NCBI GenBank assembly: GCA_023897205.1
Contig: JAHWDD010000004.1
Span: 3,844,001-3,908,000 of the forward strand
Length of the DNA stretch: 64,000 nucleotides
Source: Exophiala sp. HKRS030
Lineage: Eukaryota; Ascomycota; Eurotiomycetes; Chaetothyriales; Herpotrichiellaceae
Direction: 5' to 3'
The notes under the pieces were generated by a model. It did not search any database. It was not told the DNA's origin and was given only the letters and a program-made list of their open reading frames with translations. Within the stretch, counting starts at the first letter, position 1. The number at the start of each line of letters is the position of its first letter. Below, one piece after another: positions 44,432-56,833 of the stretch. The position numbers and the translations under genes were made by a program.

Positions 44432-44938
44432 GAAGGTGAGGAAGAGGAGATGAAATGATTTCCATCTGCAGCGATGGCGTAAGGCGTTCATCAGGGTTAC
44501 CACAAAAACATTGCGTTATGATTTGGCATGGACAATGTCTTGGCTTATTGGGCATAGCATACTGGGGGTTGACATGGACATGAATCACAGGTACACAACT
44601 GTACTTGGCGGTTGAGCTTTCGGCTTCCGCTTGCCACGGCCTAAGAACGATCAGGTTGGCGAAGGGCACAACGTTGGGAGACCCTCCAAAAGGTCAATGG
44701 GCTGGATTTGTCGAGATTCTTATTATGTAGTATTACGGATTGATACCCAGAAGAGCACTTGGGATGAGCCTAGCCGTCCTTACAGCGGATTTCGCCAGGA
44801 TGTCCTAATACAGCTTGAAGCTTACACAGGGTGCCGCCCATGATTTTCCCTTGCTCCAGATTTTTCAACTTGTGCTGTTGTAATTCGCCTTTCCCAGATC
44901 GAGATGTCCATATTTTTAGAAACATACAAGCATGAGCC
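44432..44938. other. Intergenic between convergent genes
   Basis: Shared 3' flank of LST8 (+) and VTC1 (-). No gene seen. Confidence 0.5.
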
Positions 44939-45382
44939 TCATGCCTCAACCAGTCGGAGCACGAAATTAACCACAACTGCTGCCAGCAGCGCCAATGCCA
45001 GTACTGTCGGTCCGATCCTGTCATCGAATCCTCCTTGTCCTCGAACCCGAATGGACTTTGCCCGCCAGTGGAAGGTGAACAGGGCGTAGATCATAGCCGC
45101 CATGGCGACCAGGGTGAATAGACCTGCAGAGATGCGGCCTACCTTGTCACCAAAGTTGAGAAGGCCGACAGCTAAGCCGCCTAGGATAACGGTGAAGTTG
45201 AGCCATGAGAGGAATGTTCGCTCGTTTGCGAAAAAGACCTTGGGTTCGACACGGGTGGGGAGTGCAATACGTTTGCCTAATCACAATGATAGCGTCAGCA
45301 TGGTATCGCATTGAAACCACACCCAGAAAATAGAGGCTTGCTTCTTACCTGGGGCACTTTGCAGGAGGGGTTGTTCGGACAT
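44939..45382 (-). CDS. VTC1: Vtc1, vacuolar transporter chaperone subunit
   Basis: Two exons (45349-45382, 44939-45276), 123 residues. Exon 1 encodes [11 protein letters not shown] and ends at GTAAGA; the acceptor TTAG at 45277-45279 gives [20 protein letters not shown], the conserved Vtc1/DUF202 opening. Three membrane segments follow: [38 protein letters not shown] and [19 protein letters not shown]. Vtc1 is the small membrane subunit of the VTC complex, which makes polyphosphate and moves it into the vacuole in acidocalcisome-like fashion. Length is close to the 129 residues of yeast Vtc1. No open frame shows the intact protein because of the intron. Confidence 0.93.
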
Positions 45383-46074
45383 AGTGTTTGTTTGCTTGTT
45401 TGTTACACAGACGGATCGGTGCCCAGAATTGCTAAACCAATTGCTGCGGATTCGGCGAGTGATGGCACCAAGTATCTGGATATAGGTCTCGGTGACGGGA
45501 CTTTTTCTCTCTGTTCTCTTGGGTCTAAGCCGCGTTCAAAGATAAAACCTGGAATCTTAGATGACTGTAACTCCTCCCGGGTATCTGGTGTGTTCGACGA
45601 AGTCCTTGTGTATGATTGACCAAGGTACCCAACTCTTGCAGACCTTGGTACCAACCAAGTCTCGATGCCAAACCCCAATCTGAGAGGGAGGGACAAGCAG
45701 CAGACAACACAACGAGATTTCCGCCCGGTCGACTGCAGGTGGTGAAGATGAGTCGGGCAAGTGCAGATAGTGCCGTTTCAATTGGTTTGCTTTCTCTCTG
45801 ATTTCGTCCTGCCGTTCAGAACTCGCACCCTGAATTTTCGTGCAGATAAAATTCGCAAAGAATACAGATCCAGCGTCGGACCTTTTCAAAGCTATACACA
45901 AAATACTTTCAAGAAGCTAGGAAAAAAAAGAAAACCCCTCTCAGGCTTGAGCTTCTTGTCGGTCGCTTGCACAACGAGGTCATTGGTGGGGCTATTGATT
46001 CGCGACTGCACCATTCGCAGCGACAGGGACCGACACGTGCCATTCGAGGTTGGAATTGCGCTCGAGTGAGTAAA
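45383..46074. other. Intergenic, divergent promoters
   Basis: Lies between the VTC1 start and the open frame leading into the dynein light chain gene. No separate gene seen. Confidence 0.5.
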
Positions 46075-46779
46075 ATGCCGGCCCTACCGTTTGTACGGAA
46101 GATCAAATCAACGCTGGATGCTGGACATTTGATTTCTAGTTCCCCACGTCGAAATACACATGCCACACAGCCGTCAACAAACGACGAGCAAGCACCAAGC
46201 ACTCCCACACGGCTTGAGAAATCCCAGCACAACCGTCTACATACTAGGGTATCATCGCTAGGAAGCCAGAGTTTCAGCACACTCCGGTCCCAGCCAGAAC
46301 GTACCTTTGTCGACCTCCGCAGACGACTTGCACGCAAAGCATCTGTGTTTAGTTTGCGAGCAAAGAGGTGGAAAGCAGAAGTTCGAGGTCGAGAGCGAGA
46401 ACGAGGGCAAGAGCAAGGGCAAGAGAATTATCCAGAGAGTGGTGCCAAAGGGACTGAACAATTCGTCCAGCAAGAGAAGGTTTTGGCCCGCGAAGCGAAA
46501 GATTGTTCAGATCTCGAGGTTCGGTCGGACGTCTACGACAAGGCAAACGAAGGAGATCCTGCTCCTCCAGGAAAAGGCCTCGACACCCCTTCAGCTTCTT
46601 CCATAGCGACCATCCCTTCTCCACATATACAGTCCTACTCTGTACCAGCAAAGCCCACACTTTCAGCTGTGTATCCTGGTCGGCCGCTCGACCAAATCGA
46701 TTCGGTTCAAGCACAGATTCTTGGTCAACAGGAAAATTACGTCTGCAGAGAAATAGCAGGCGGAGTAATCTGCGTCAAC
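46075..46779 (+). other. 235-codon open frame continuous with dynein light chain
   Basis: From an ATG at 46075 the frame runs without a stop into the start of the dynein light chain at 46780. It encodes a basic, Ser/Arg-rich segment with MPALPFVRKIKSTLD at the start, FVDLRRRLARKASVFSLR in the middle and a Pro/Ser-rich end. It could be an N-terminal extension of the light chain, part of a separate upstream gene whose own intron I cannot see, or a fortuitous open leader. The length and biased composition make chance less likely but not excluded. Confidence 0.4.
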
Positions 46780-47283
46780 ATGTCTTCCGAACAAGCACCT
46801 CCTCCTGTCCCTTATACCCGTCTGAAGGAGATTACAGAAAATGTACCATTTCCCCTACAATGGCTCTCTCAGATTGCCTGACGTGAAGGCTATACGCTGA
46901 TCTTATCGCTGACTCTGAAAACTACCTAGGCCTGCTCTACCGCCCTCTCGAATGTGACTGCATACTCTCATACTGATACCGAGTCTTGGAACACGACAAT
47001 AATAAACAGCATTCTTGGCGCTCTGGTGGAGGATACTTCGAAATCTGGTTCGGCTTCCTCACAGCCACAGTTCAAATACGTCGTCAACAGCACCATCATC
47101 CAACACGCGTCCTCGTCGTCGGAAAGTCCCAAGACTGCAGGTCGTCGAGGCATGCACGCCGCCAGTGGTGCGTACTGGAACAACGAAAAGGATGGGATGT
47201 GGAGCTACAAGTACCCTGGGGCCGAGAGCAAGGGGCTTGACGTGGTGGTGGGCATCATTTGGATCTGGGTTGGAACAGTATAA
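46780..47283 (+). CDS. Tctex-type dynein light chain
   Basis: Two exons (46780-46842, 46930-47283), 138 residues in the short form. Exon 1 MSSEQAPPPVPYTRLKEITEN joins through an 87-nt intron (GTACCA donor, CGCTGAC branch, CTAG acceptor) to ACSTALSNVTAYSHTDTESW. The rest, with YVVNSTIIQHA, GAYWNNEKDGMWSYKYPG and VVVGIIWIWV, is a complete Tctex-1 fold. Tctex-type light chains bind the dynein intermediate chain and some cargo in cytoplasmic dynein, which moves nuclei and endosomes in hyphae. The start at 46780 gives the usual family length; a 235-codon upstream extension is open in frame. Confidence 0.88.
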
Positions 47284-47875
47284 AAAGTGTCAACTGTACG
47301 ATTGTCATTCCCAGTCACGTCGGTATAGCACAGATTGTAGAATGCTTATTGGTCACCCTCGCGACTTAAGAGGAAGGGGAGAGAGTCGTATGTGTATATG
47401 AAGTAAAAACCTTTCTTGAGTTACTAGCCGTGAACCCCTTTACGGCGTAGAGGTATGTGTCTCTCTGGTGTTGCTTCTCGATTCCGCTCAATTATCGACA
47501 GGCTGGCGTCGTACAAGGCCATCGCAGTATGATTTCACCATCTGGGTATTGTACAATACTCCTTGTGCCTCGTTCCGTTCCGAGAAAGTTTGCATACCCG
47601 TACAGCAAGCCCAGATGACAACGCGTCTCGGTCCAGGACGGAATTGTAAATGCCTTACGGAGTATTCATACGGATAGGCTCATTCCGACTCACGACACGA
47701 GGCTGCGAGGTTAGGTAGACATCTACCTAGATCCCTGCACGACGGTTGGGCATTGTTGATCCTATACCCTTACCACATAGCGACTTAGTTATTTTCGTCA
47801 TCAAACAGGCCCAGGTATCAGACATCAAATATCACTCTAGAGCACTTGTACCGAAGCAGAAAAAGACACGACAAA
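47284..47875. other. Intergenic
   Basis: 3' flank of the dynein light chain and promoter of the hydrolase gene. No gene seen. Confidence 0.5.
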
Positions 47876-48970
47876 ATGTCTCGACCACAACATAGCCAAG
47901 CTTGTTGCACGTTGGTCTACCCCCCGTCATCATGATAATCCAGGTGATCCTGGTAATTCCAGACATGGTCTACTGACCCCTTGATAGAACCCCTCCAGTC
48001 ATATCAGAAGGGTACGAACCCAAGGGTCAATGGATAGAACTTGATGGCACAAAGACCTGTAAGTCTTATCTCTGTTCGTTCTCTTACACCATGGACGGGT
48101 TTTACTCCTCCATCTCCAGAGGCTGAGATTATATGACCTATCTCTCTTTTCCCGCTTGTGTCTCCTGCTCAAGTCCCGCCGACCGGCCCAAGAAAAAGTC
48201 GAGACCACGACATACATGCGTTGTTCTAACCTCTCTGTCTGCCTGGCACAAAAACAGACGCGACGGGGCCTTCGACAGCCACGCGTGCCATCTTGACACT
48301 GTACGACGCCTTTGGATACTTCCCATAGACGATACAGGGAGCGGACATTCTTTCGTCCATGCTCCCCGACGCCATTTTGTTGATGCCGGATTTCTTCGGT
48401 CCCAACCCTGCCGACGTGAAGCTGTTCCCGCCACGCAACCCGGAAGAAACCGCCGCCGTGTGGGAGTGGTTCAAGACGTACGCGACGCCCGACATGCATC
48501 TGCCCAAGATCCCGGGCCTTTTGGCCTCGGCAAAAGACAAGTACCCTTCCGTCGACGGTGACAGGTGGGGGATCATGGGGTACTGCTGGGGAGGCAAGAT
48601 GAGTTCGTTACTCGCCGTCCAGCAAGCCCAAGCCCAGGCCTCGACGACTGGCGATCATGCCACCCAGGGACAGAAACCGCCCCAATTCAAAATCAGTGTC
48701 ATCGTCCAGGCTCATCCAGGTTTGATCGACCCCAGCGAAGCCGCCGAGATAGGCATCCCCGTGTGCATGCTGCCCAGTATGGATGAGAACGCCGACGAAG
48801 TTGCCAGGTATGATGCGAATTTGACCAAGGCTCCCAAACATGTCGAAATCTTCCCCGACCAGATCCATGGTTGGATGAGTGCGCGAGCGGACCTGAGCGA
48901 CCAGAGAGTCAAGGACGAATATCAGAGAGCATATGGGATCGCGGGCGAATGGTTCAAGAAGTATCTGTGA
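47876..48970 (+). CDS. Dienelactone hydrolase family protein, interrupted by an in-frame TAG
   Basis: Three exons (47876-47910, 47988-48058, 48258-48970) would give 272 residues. Splicing restores MSRPQHSQACCTTPP, SEGYEPKGQWIELDG and TYATGPSTATRAILTLYDAF, all normal for fungal dienelactone hydrolases. In exon 3 the sequence ...YDAFGYFP is followed by TAG (48326-48328) and then TIQGADILSSMLPD, where relatives have Gln; one C-to-T change would explain it. Downstream everything is intact: nucleophile Cys in MGYCWGGK, Asp in the MDENAD region and His in IHGWM. The stop truncates the protein before the active site. An ATG at 48359 could start a shorter chain lacking the first beta strands. A sequencing error is possible. 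The 199-nt second intron is unusually long here. Confidence 0.8.
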
Positions 48971-49121
48971 GGGAAGCGCACAATCTTGGGACTGAGTTAA
49001 TCCAAAACACCATGTTCTTCATTGCTGGCAACCACCGTGAAAACTAGACCTAAAACTCCACCATCGGGGTATCTCATGCTAGGGCATCATTCAACATTTT
49101 GTTGCGTTCCTCTGGACCCGT

Positions 49122-50334
49122 CTATTGAACGGCTCGTTTCGTCGCTGCTATCATCTGTGCAACGGCAGGGTCGTCGTCATCAACCACGATACCTTGCTCA
49201 CGTAGAGTATTGGTGTATCTTCGTTTCAACCCTTCGTCATCTTCGTCTTCTCGTTCGGCGTCTGGGTATTCATCTCCGTCAACCGCCTCTTCTTCTTCCA
49301 CTTCCTCGTCCGAAGTTCCTTCTTTTGCCGCTCGTGATTCTGATGCTTTCGGTCGGGGGTTGACATTCATGTCTCTCATAACTTTGGTCAAGTCGTGCTC
49401 ACGTTTGGCAGCACTTTCGGCTTCTCGCTCTTTGCGTCGCTTCTCTAATTCGGGTCTGTAATCACGCTCGAACTCTTGCTTCTTCTCCTCGACCGCCTCG
49501 AAAAAGTCGTCAATACCGTCACCGGTCATACTCGACACGGCAACCATGTTCAGATGGGAATAGAACTCTTCAAGCATCAGGCTCATACTGTTGAGCAGGC
49601 TCCCCATGTAGCCGCTACCGCCAAACCCTTCGCCTCCAAATACGCCCTTGCTCTCTTCTTCTCGTAGGGCTTCCTGAAACTTCTCAAAGTCTGTCATCCA
49701 CTCTCTCGCAAATTCCGCATCCTGAACGTCGGTCTTGTTGAACACTAGGATCATCGGTAGTTTGGTCTTGTACAATATCGAGCATGCGTACAGCATATTT
49801 GACATGAATGTCGAGGTTGAAGATGTCCGCGGCGTATCGATAATGTATGCGATGACCGTGGGGAAACTAGAGGCAAGGGATTCAAGTAGGATGCTGCCGG
49901 AAGCAGACCAGACGAACACTTCGATTTGCCCGGGTGTGTCGACGAGGAAGTGCTGCGGAGGAACGATCTTGCTATCCGCGGGAGGGTTTGCGCGCTTCTC
50001 GAGTAACGTAATGATCTGGTCGATCTTGGTTGCAAAGAGGTTGAGCGAAGTAAGAATGCCACCATTTGGACCCAGGTTATATTGTTTCATAACTTCCTTG
50101 TAATTGATACTGTCTCTGATATCGATGTTCGGTTGGAATGGGACATTGAGAACCGCGGGATCCAGGTTCAAAACGTAGGGTTTCTTCTTGTTAACGTGAA
50201 GGTAGTTGTTGATGCGCTGCATGAACGTCGTCTTGCCGGAGCCTGTACAACATCAGTCTTTCGCCTAATCGCTGTATTTCGATGGACCTACCGGCCATAC
50301 CGACGCACACGACGGCAACTGGTGAAGTCGCCAT
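49122..50334 (-). CDS. GPN1: GPN-loop GTPase 1 (Npa3/Gpn1)
   Basis: Two exons (50292-50334, 49122-50242), 387 residues. Exon 1 encodes [14 protein letters not shown] and the intron splits the P-loop, which becomes GMAGSGKTTF. The GPN signature is in YNLGPNGGI; switch-type DTPGQIEVF and the guanine-recognition NKTD are also present. The C-terminal quarter is acidic and charged. Gpn1/Npa3 is an essential cytoplasmic GTPase that helps assemble RNA polymerase II and bring it into the nucleus. It is divergent from the Cwf19-like gene with 198 bases between start codons, which probably form a shared promoter. Confidence 0.95.
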
Positions 50335-50532
50335 TTTAACTAGTTATCGCTATATAGGTAGCGAAGGTAGAATTGTCAGCGAGACTCGAAGTGGTGGAAA
50401 GTGAAATGGAAATTCCGCGGTTTTCGCTCTTGGAGAAATTTTGGTGAATGACGCAGCTGCTTTTTTCCCCAGCGACAACATCATCCCACTACCAACACCG
50501 CACCAAGTCTAACAGCTGCACACCCCTCAAAC

Positions 50533-52575
50533 ATGACTCTAGACGACTTTGAACGGGAGTTGGCGGAGCAGAAGGAGACAGAGAGAAGAAGAGAAAAGCG
50601 AAGAGAACACGAAAAATCCTCCGACCGTCACCACAAACATCATCACCACCATTCCCATCGGAGCTCGAGGCACCACGATTCGCATTACGATGAGGGTCAC
50701 CGGTCGAAAAAGTCAAGACACTCAAGAGAAGATGATACTTCAGAAAGCAGGCATAGACACAAACACCGTCGACACAGCAAAGGTGAAGAAGACCGGGAAG
50801 AGGAAGAACCTACTCAGCCTGAATCGAGTGGCCTGAAGCGCGATTCCTGGATGGAAGCACCTTCGGCATTGGATGTCGACTACGTACAAAGTAAGAAGCC
50901 CGAGCCATCTCCGCCTAAAGGTACGAGCCTCGGGGCCAACTTTGAATTGAAAATCCACGAGAAAGAACTCAATCATCACCTACGGGATTTGCAGGATGGA
51001 AAGCTGGTCGACGAGCTGGAAGACCAGCCTGCTGCGCATGAAGTTGACTATGTGTTTGGGGATGCTGGCTCACAATGGCGCATGACTAAACTTAAAGCCG
51101 TATACCGACAGGCGGAACAATCAGGACGCCGTGTAGAAGATGTCGCTTTGGAACGATTCGATTCTCTGCGGGAATTCGATGATGCAAGAGAAGAAGAAAT
51201 AGAGTTGGACAGGCGCAAGACATATGGAAAAGGATATGTTGGAAAAGAGAAACCCAGTGGCGAACTTTTCCAAGAACGCAAGTTGGACGCAGGAATACGA
51301 CGTCCTCATCCACGCGACGACCAAGGCGAGCCTGATGAAGTCGTTGAGCAAATGGCTGTCCCAGCGTCCGAAGGGGCAGCATCAGGCCCGAAGGTCGATC
51401 AAACAACGTTGAATAAACTCAAAGCTCAGCTCATGCGAGCCCAGCTACGTAAGGATCCCAAGGCAGCCGATCTCGAGCGCGAATACAACGAAGCCGTCGC
51501 AGCATTTTCCGCCCAAGATCCCACGATAGTTACGCTGTCTGCAATGGACAACCGCATGCTCTCTTCCGCTCCGCGCAACGAAGTTAAAGCGGTGACAAAC
51601 CGGCGTGGTGCTGAACGGGGCAACGTCGAGGAGAACGAAGATATGAGCATCGAGGACATGGTTCGCGAAGAGCGCCGCACAAAAGGTCAAGCAGGCGGCG
51701 AAGGTCAACGCATGGCCGATCGGATCGCCAAAGACGTCAAATTTGACAACGATCTGGACTACATGGACGAAAACGCAAACAAGCTGGCGAAGCGAGTTCA
51801 CAAGTCGGAGACGAATCTCAGGAACATCGCCATCAACGACTATCAGAAGATGCAAAGAGTTTTGGAAAACTGTCCACTGTGCTTTCACGAAGATACAGAC
51901 ACTCCTCCGGTGGCGCCGGTCGTGAGTCTGGGCACTCGAACATTCCTTACGCTTCCCACAGAACCTGAACTTTCTCCGCAAAGCGCCGTGATCGTGCCAA
52001 TGCAACACCACACCAACCTCCTAGAGTGCGACGACGACGAGTGGGAAGAGATTCGGAACTTCATGAAATCCCTGACGAGGTTGTATCACGAACAAGGGCG
52101 AGACGTCATCTTCTACGAAAACGCAGCCTACCCTTCTCGCAAGCCGCATGCCGCTTTGACCGTCGTGCCGCTGCCGTATGAACTCGGAGAGACGGCGCCG
52201 GCTTTTTTCAAAGAAGCTTTCCTGACCACCGAAGACGAGTGGAGCCAGCACAAGAAGATTATCGATACGCTGGCGAAGTCGAAGCAAGCTGGGTTCGGGC
52301 GGCTCGCGTTCCGCCGCAGTCTGACCAAAGAGATGCCGTACTTCCATGTCTGGTTCGAACTGGACGGTGGCATTGGGCACGTCGTGGAAGATCCGGACCG
52401 GTGGCCCCGTGGGGATCTGTTTGCGCGCGAGATCATAGGGGGTATGCTCAGTCTGGAGCCGGATGTCATCAAGAGGCAGGGAAAGTGGCATCGCGGGCAT
52501 GATAAGCGTGTCGATACTTTCAAGAAGCGATGGAGGAAATTTGATTGGACTAGGATCTTGACCGAGGGTAATTGA
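50533..52575 (+). CDS. CWF19: Cwf19-like pre-mRNA splicing factor (CwfJ domains)
   Basis: Single exon, 680 residues. The first 130 residues are a Lys/Arg/His/Glu-rich segment (with HHKHHHHHSHRSS) common in splicing factors. Residues 446 to the end hold the two CwfJ domains: CPLCFHEDTD, the HIT-like VPMQHHTNLLECDDDEW, IFYENAAYPSRKPHA, and the C-terminal FGRLAFRRSL, YFHVWFELDGG and FKKRWRKFDWT. Cwf19/CWF19L proteins act in late spliceosome steps and are related to the debranching enzyme partner Drn1. The first part contains MAPSALDVDY-like and FELKIHEKELN segments also conserved in the family. Length fits fungal orthologues. Confidence 0.93.
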   Translation: MTLDDFERELAEQKETERRREKRREHEKSSDRHHKHHHHHSHRSSRHHDSHYDEGHRSKKSRHSREDDTSESRHRHKHRRHSKGEEDREEEEPTQPESSGLKRDSWMEAPSALDVDYVQSKKPEPSPPKGTSLGANFELKIHEKELNHHLRDLQDGKLVDELEDQPAAHEVDYVFGDAGSQWRMTKLKAVYRQAEQSGRRVEDVALERFDSLREFDDAREEEIELDRRKTYGKGYVGKEKPSGELFQERKLDAGIRRPHPRDDQGEPDEVVEQMAVPASEGAASGPKVDQTTLNKLKAQLMRAQLRKDPKAADLEREYNEAVAAFSAQDPTIVTLSAMDNRMLSSAPRNEVKAVTNRRGAERGNVEENEDMSIEDMVREERRTKGQAGGEGQRMADRIAKDVKFDNDLDYMDENANKLAKRVHKSETNLRNIAINDYQKMQRVLENCPLCFHEDTDTPPVAPVVSLGTRTFLTLPTEPELSPQSAVIVPMQHHTNLLECDDDEWEEIRNFMKSLTRLYHEQGRDVIFYENAAYPSRKPHAALTVVPLPYELGETAPAFFKEAFLTTEDEWSQHKKIIDTLAKSKQAGFGRLAFRRSLTKEMPYFHVWFELDGGIGHVVEDPDRWPRGDLFAREIIGGMLSLEPDVIKRQGKWHRGHDKRVDTFKKRWRKFDWTRILTEGN

Positions 52576-53162
52576 ATGGGACGTATAGTGGACTGTGCGA
52601 GGGGCTGAACCGAGTTGGCCAACTATAAAGCTGCGCGGCATTGGGGTGGTTTGACATTGGCGTCTACTCCTACTGGATGGTAAAACTGATTATACGTTTC
52701 AAAGCCATCTCGAGGTCTTGCGCGAGATAACCCCGTCGTAACAATTCGAGTAGAGGAAAAACCGTGTGATGTAGGCCAGACGACAATCAAAGCCGTGACC
52801 TTTTTGATGGATTCGTATACGATGATACACTTCAGATGCTACCATCTAACACATTATAACTTTGAACCCAACCAAAAGTACAATGATCCCCTCCGCATTC
52901 GCGTTACCAGTGCTGGGAAAAAACCCAATCCCACGTGGACGGGACCAAAAAAACCAGCACCGAGGGAACAAATGAAACAGAACAAAAAGCACAAACTCAA
53001 TAAACCATGCTGGCAAAAAACCAATTCTGAACGCAAAAATTTCCTCGCCATCTTGAGATGTCTAGGGTGGTCCTCCGTAGATATTTCAGCAATCAGGAAG
53101 AGAGCCAAAGCATATCTTGCAGGGCACCCAAGACGCAGGTCACGCATGTGTCGAGGTCTCCG
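52576..53162. other. Intergenic between convergent genes
   Basis: 3' flanks of the Cwf19-like gene (+) and methionine aminopeptidase 2 (-). No gene seen; the 124-codon frame at 52795-53169 begins at a non-ATG codon and overlaps the last exon of the neighbour. Confidence 0.5.
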
Positions 53163-55050
<1,888 letters not shown>

Positions 55051-55582
55051 GGTGACATTGACGATTCCGGCAAGCTAAACGATCAATTTTCGCTAGATTC
55101 TCTCAACAATTCGTAGGAAGTGGAAAAGGAAAGATGGATGTAAGACGAGGATCAAACGTGGTGTGTGAGATCCCCGCAAATTCCTTTTGGCAAGCTTACT
55201 AATCGTATTCGTACTTGTACAGCCTTGTTCTCATTTCTCTCTTCCTTCGTCGTCAAGATCCTTTAATATCATTCCTAGGGCCTTGACTAATTCTCCCATC
55301 TCCTTTATTTGTGAATCACGTTGTGGAATTTACTAATCGCTCTTGACTTTCCTTTTGCCTGTAAACAATGTGTTTTAAGATTCAACAACCCAGGGCGCTG
55401 CTCTGGTACAGTAGCCGAAAGCCAGACTAAATCACAGCGAAGGCAGTCCAGTGGAAGCTCTTCTCATTCGAGTCTACCCTGCTATGCTCTGATATCATCA
55501 TTCTCAGCCATCTACCAGGTAGGTCCTCAACAGGTCTGTAGCAGTATTTCGGGGCCATAGTTTTCTATTCCAGCTAGTCACT
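55051..55582. other. Intergenic
   Basis: Promoter of methionine aminopeptidase 2 and 3' flank of the SMP-30-like gene. No gene seen. Confidence 0.5.
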
Positions 55583-56833
55583 CTATACGATCCAGCTCAA
55601 TTCTTCCTTGACTGTCACCTCCCAGATCTGATCGATGGCCAACACGATGATCTTGTTCCCTGCGAGAGCGAAATTCGCAATCGGCACATCTGTCTTGTCG
55701 AGCGTCTTTGCATTGATGAGACCGAGCACCCGTCCATTTGCATCCCGACACACGATACCTTCAGTTTCAGCTGTCCACACTCTTCCTTTAGCATCAACCT
55801 TGATACCATCTGGCACGCCGGTCCTCGCGATCGAGAAGAGACGTTTGTTCACAGGAGTGATCGTCTCGTCAAGGTCCCAGACAAACACCGCAGCCGACCC
55901 AGTGGTATTTCCAGGTCCATGGCCCTGGAGGTTCGAGACAGGTGAGTCTGTCACGTAGAGTTTCTTCCCGTCAGGAGACACGGCCACACCATTGGGTGAG
56001 TTGATCTCTGCGCGTGAGATAACCGGCTGAAGGGAGTTGTATGTCGGATCGAAGCGCCAGATTGCGTTGGGAAGCTGAGCTGGGCCGGTAAAGTTGAGCT
56101 GGGCGCTATAGTCGACGTCGGTGAAGAACATGACGGGGTCGGACGAGTTGTCTGGTCCGGTGGTCCACGCTATATCATCTGGGCCGTTCAAGCGCAGACC
56201 GAAGAAGGAGTTGACGACTGTTGTGGTCTTGCCAGTCTTGGGATCGATGGCCAAGATACCGCCGGCGTAGGTGTAATTTCCCCAGTGGCAAATGTACACT
56301 TTGCCGTTATGGTATGTCCCGCCGTTGGCAACAAGCACTGGTTCTGTCAGATTCGGCACGGTGACTTCATTGCTGGTCAAGTTGATGTTGAGCACAATAC
56401 GGGGGGACTGAAAGGAAGTCAGGCCGGTCTCTTTGGGGTCAGACCCGGTGAACCACACGCTGTTCAGGTCTGGAACATAGACACCCGCTTCGTAGGCAAA
56501 TTCTGCCTCGAGTGGTCCGGCGATAAGGCGGACAGAAGGAGAGTCGCCGACCAGGTTCAGGAACGCCTTAGAGTATGAGATGAAGGTCGCATTTTCGGCC
56601 TGGGCAAGTGAAGCGTGGACCCCAGATGAAGGGGGGAGGACGGTGTCGACGAATGAGAGCGAGTAGTTGCTCGAGAACGTCGCCGGCAAGAGAACAGTGT
56701 CGCTTGGTGGGATAGAGACGATGGAATTGTTGGCAGTACCATTCGAGGCTTGGGAGAAAGCGGAATTTGCCAGGAAGCTTGAGAGCACAAGATGCTGGAA
56801 TACGTGGTATTTCATTTTGACGGACAACAGCAT
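55583..56833 (-). CDS. Secreted SMP-30/gluconolactonase-like beta-propeller
   Basis: Single exon, 416 residues from the ATG at 56833; a second ATG at 56815 gives MKYHVFQHLVLSSFLANS, an equally good signal peptide. The SMP-30 six-bladed propeller is recognisable from LRLNGPDDIAWTTG, INSPNGVAVSPDGKKLYVTD and VPDGIKVDAKGRVWTAE, where Asn and Asp residues usually hold a divalent metal. About ten potential N-glycosylation sites (for example NGTANNS, NLTS, NYTY) support secretion. Relatives hydrolyse sugar lactones or other lactones; the substrate here is unknown. Confidence 0.9.
   Translation of the reverse strand: MLLSVKMKYHVFQHLVLSSFLANSAFSQASNGTANNSIVSIPPSDTVLLPATFSSNYSLSFVDTVLPPSSGVHASLAQAENATFISYSKAFLNLVGDSPSVRLIAGPLEAEFAYEAGVYVPDLNSVWFTGSDPKETGLTSFQSPRIVLNINLTSNEVTVPNLTEPVLVANGGTYHNGKVYICHWGNYTYAGGILAIDPKTGKTTTVVNSFFGLRLNGPDDIAWTTGPDNSSDPVMFFTDVDYSAQLNFTGPAQLPNAIWRFDPTYNSLQPVISRAEINSPNGVAVSPDGKKLYVTDSPVSNLQGHGPGNTTGSAAVFVWDLDETITPVNKRLFSIARTGVPDGIKVDAKGRVWTAETEGIVCRDANGRVLGLINAKTLDKTDVPIANFALAGNKIIVLAIDQIWEVTVKEELSWIV

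Noticed and set aside
48326..48328. Peroxisomal-type programmed readthrough at the hydrolase stop
   Set aside because: The known fungal readthrough context is TGA followed by CTA near the C-terminus; this is TAG followed by ACG in the middle of the domain.
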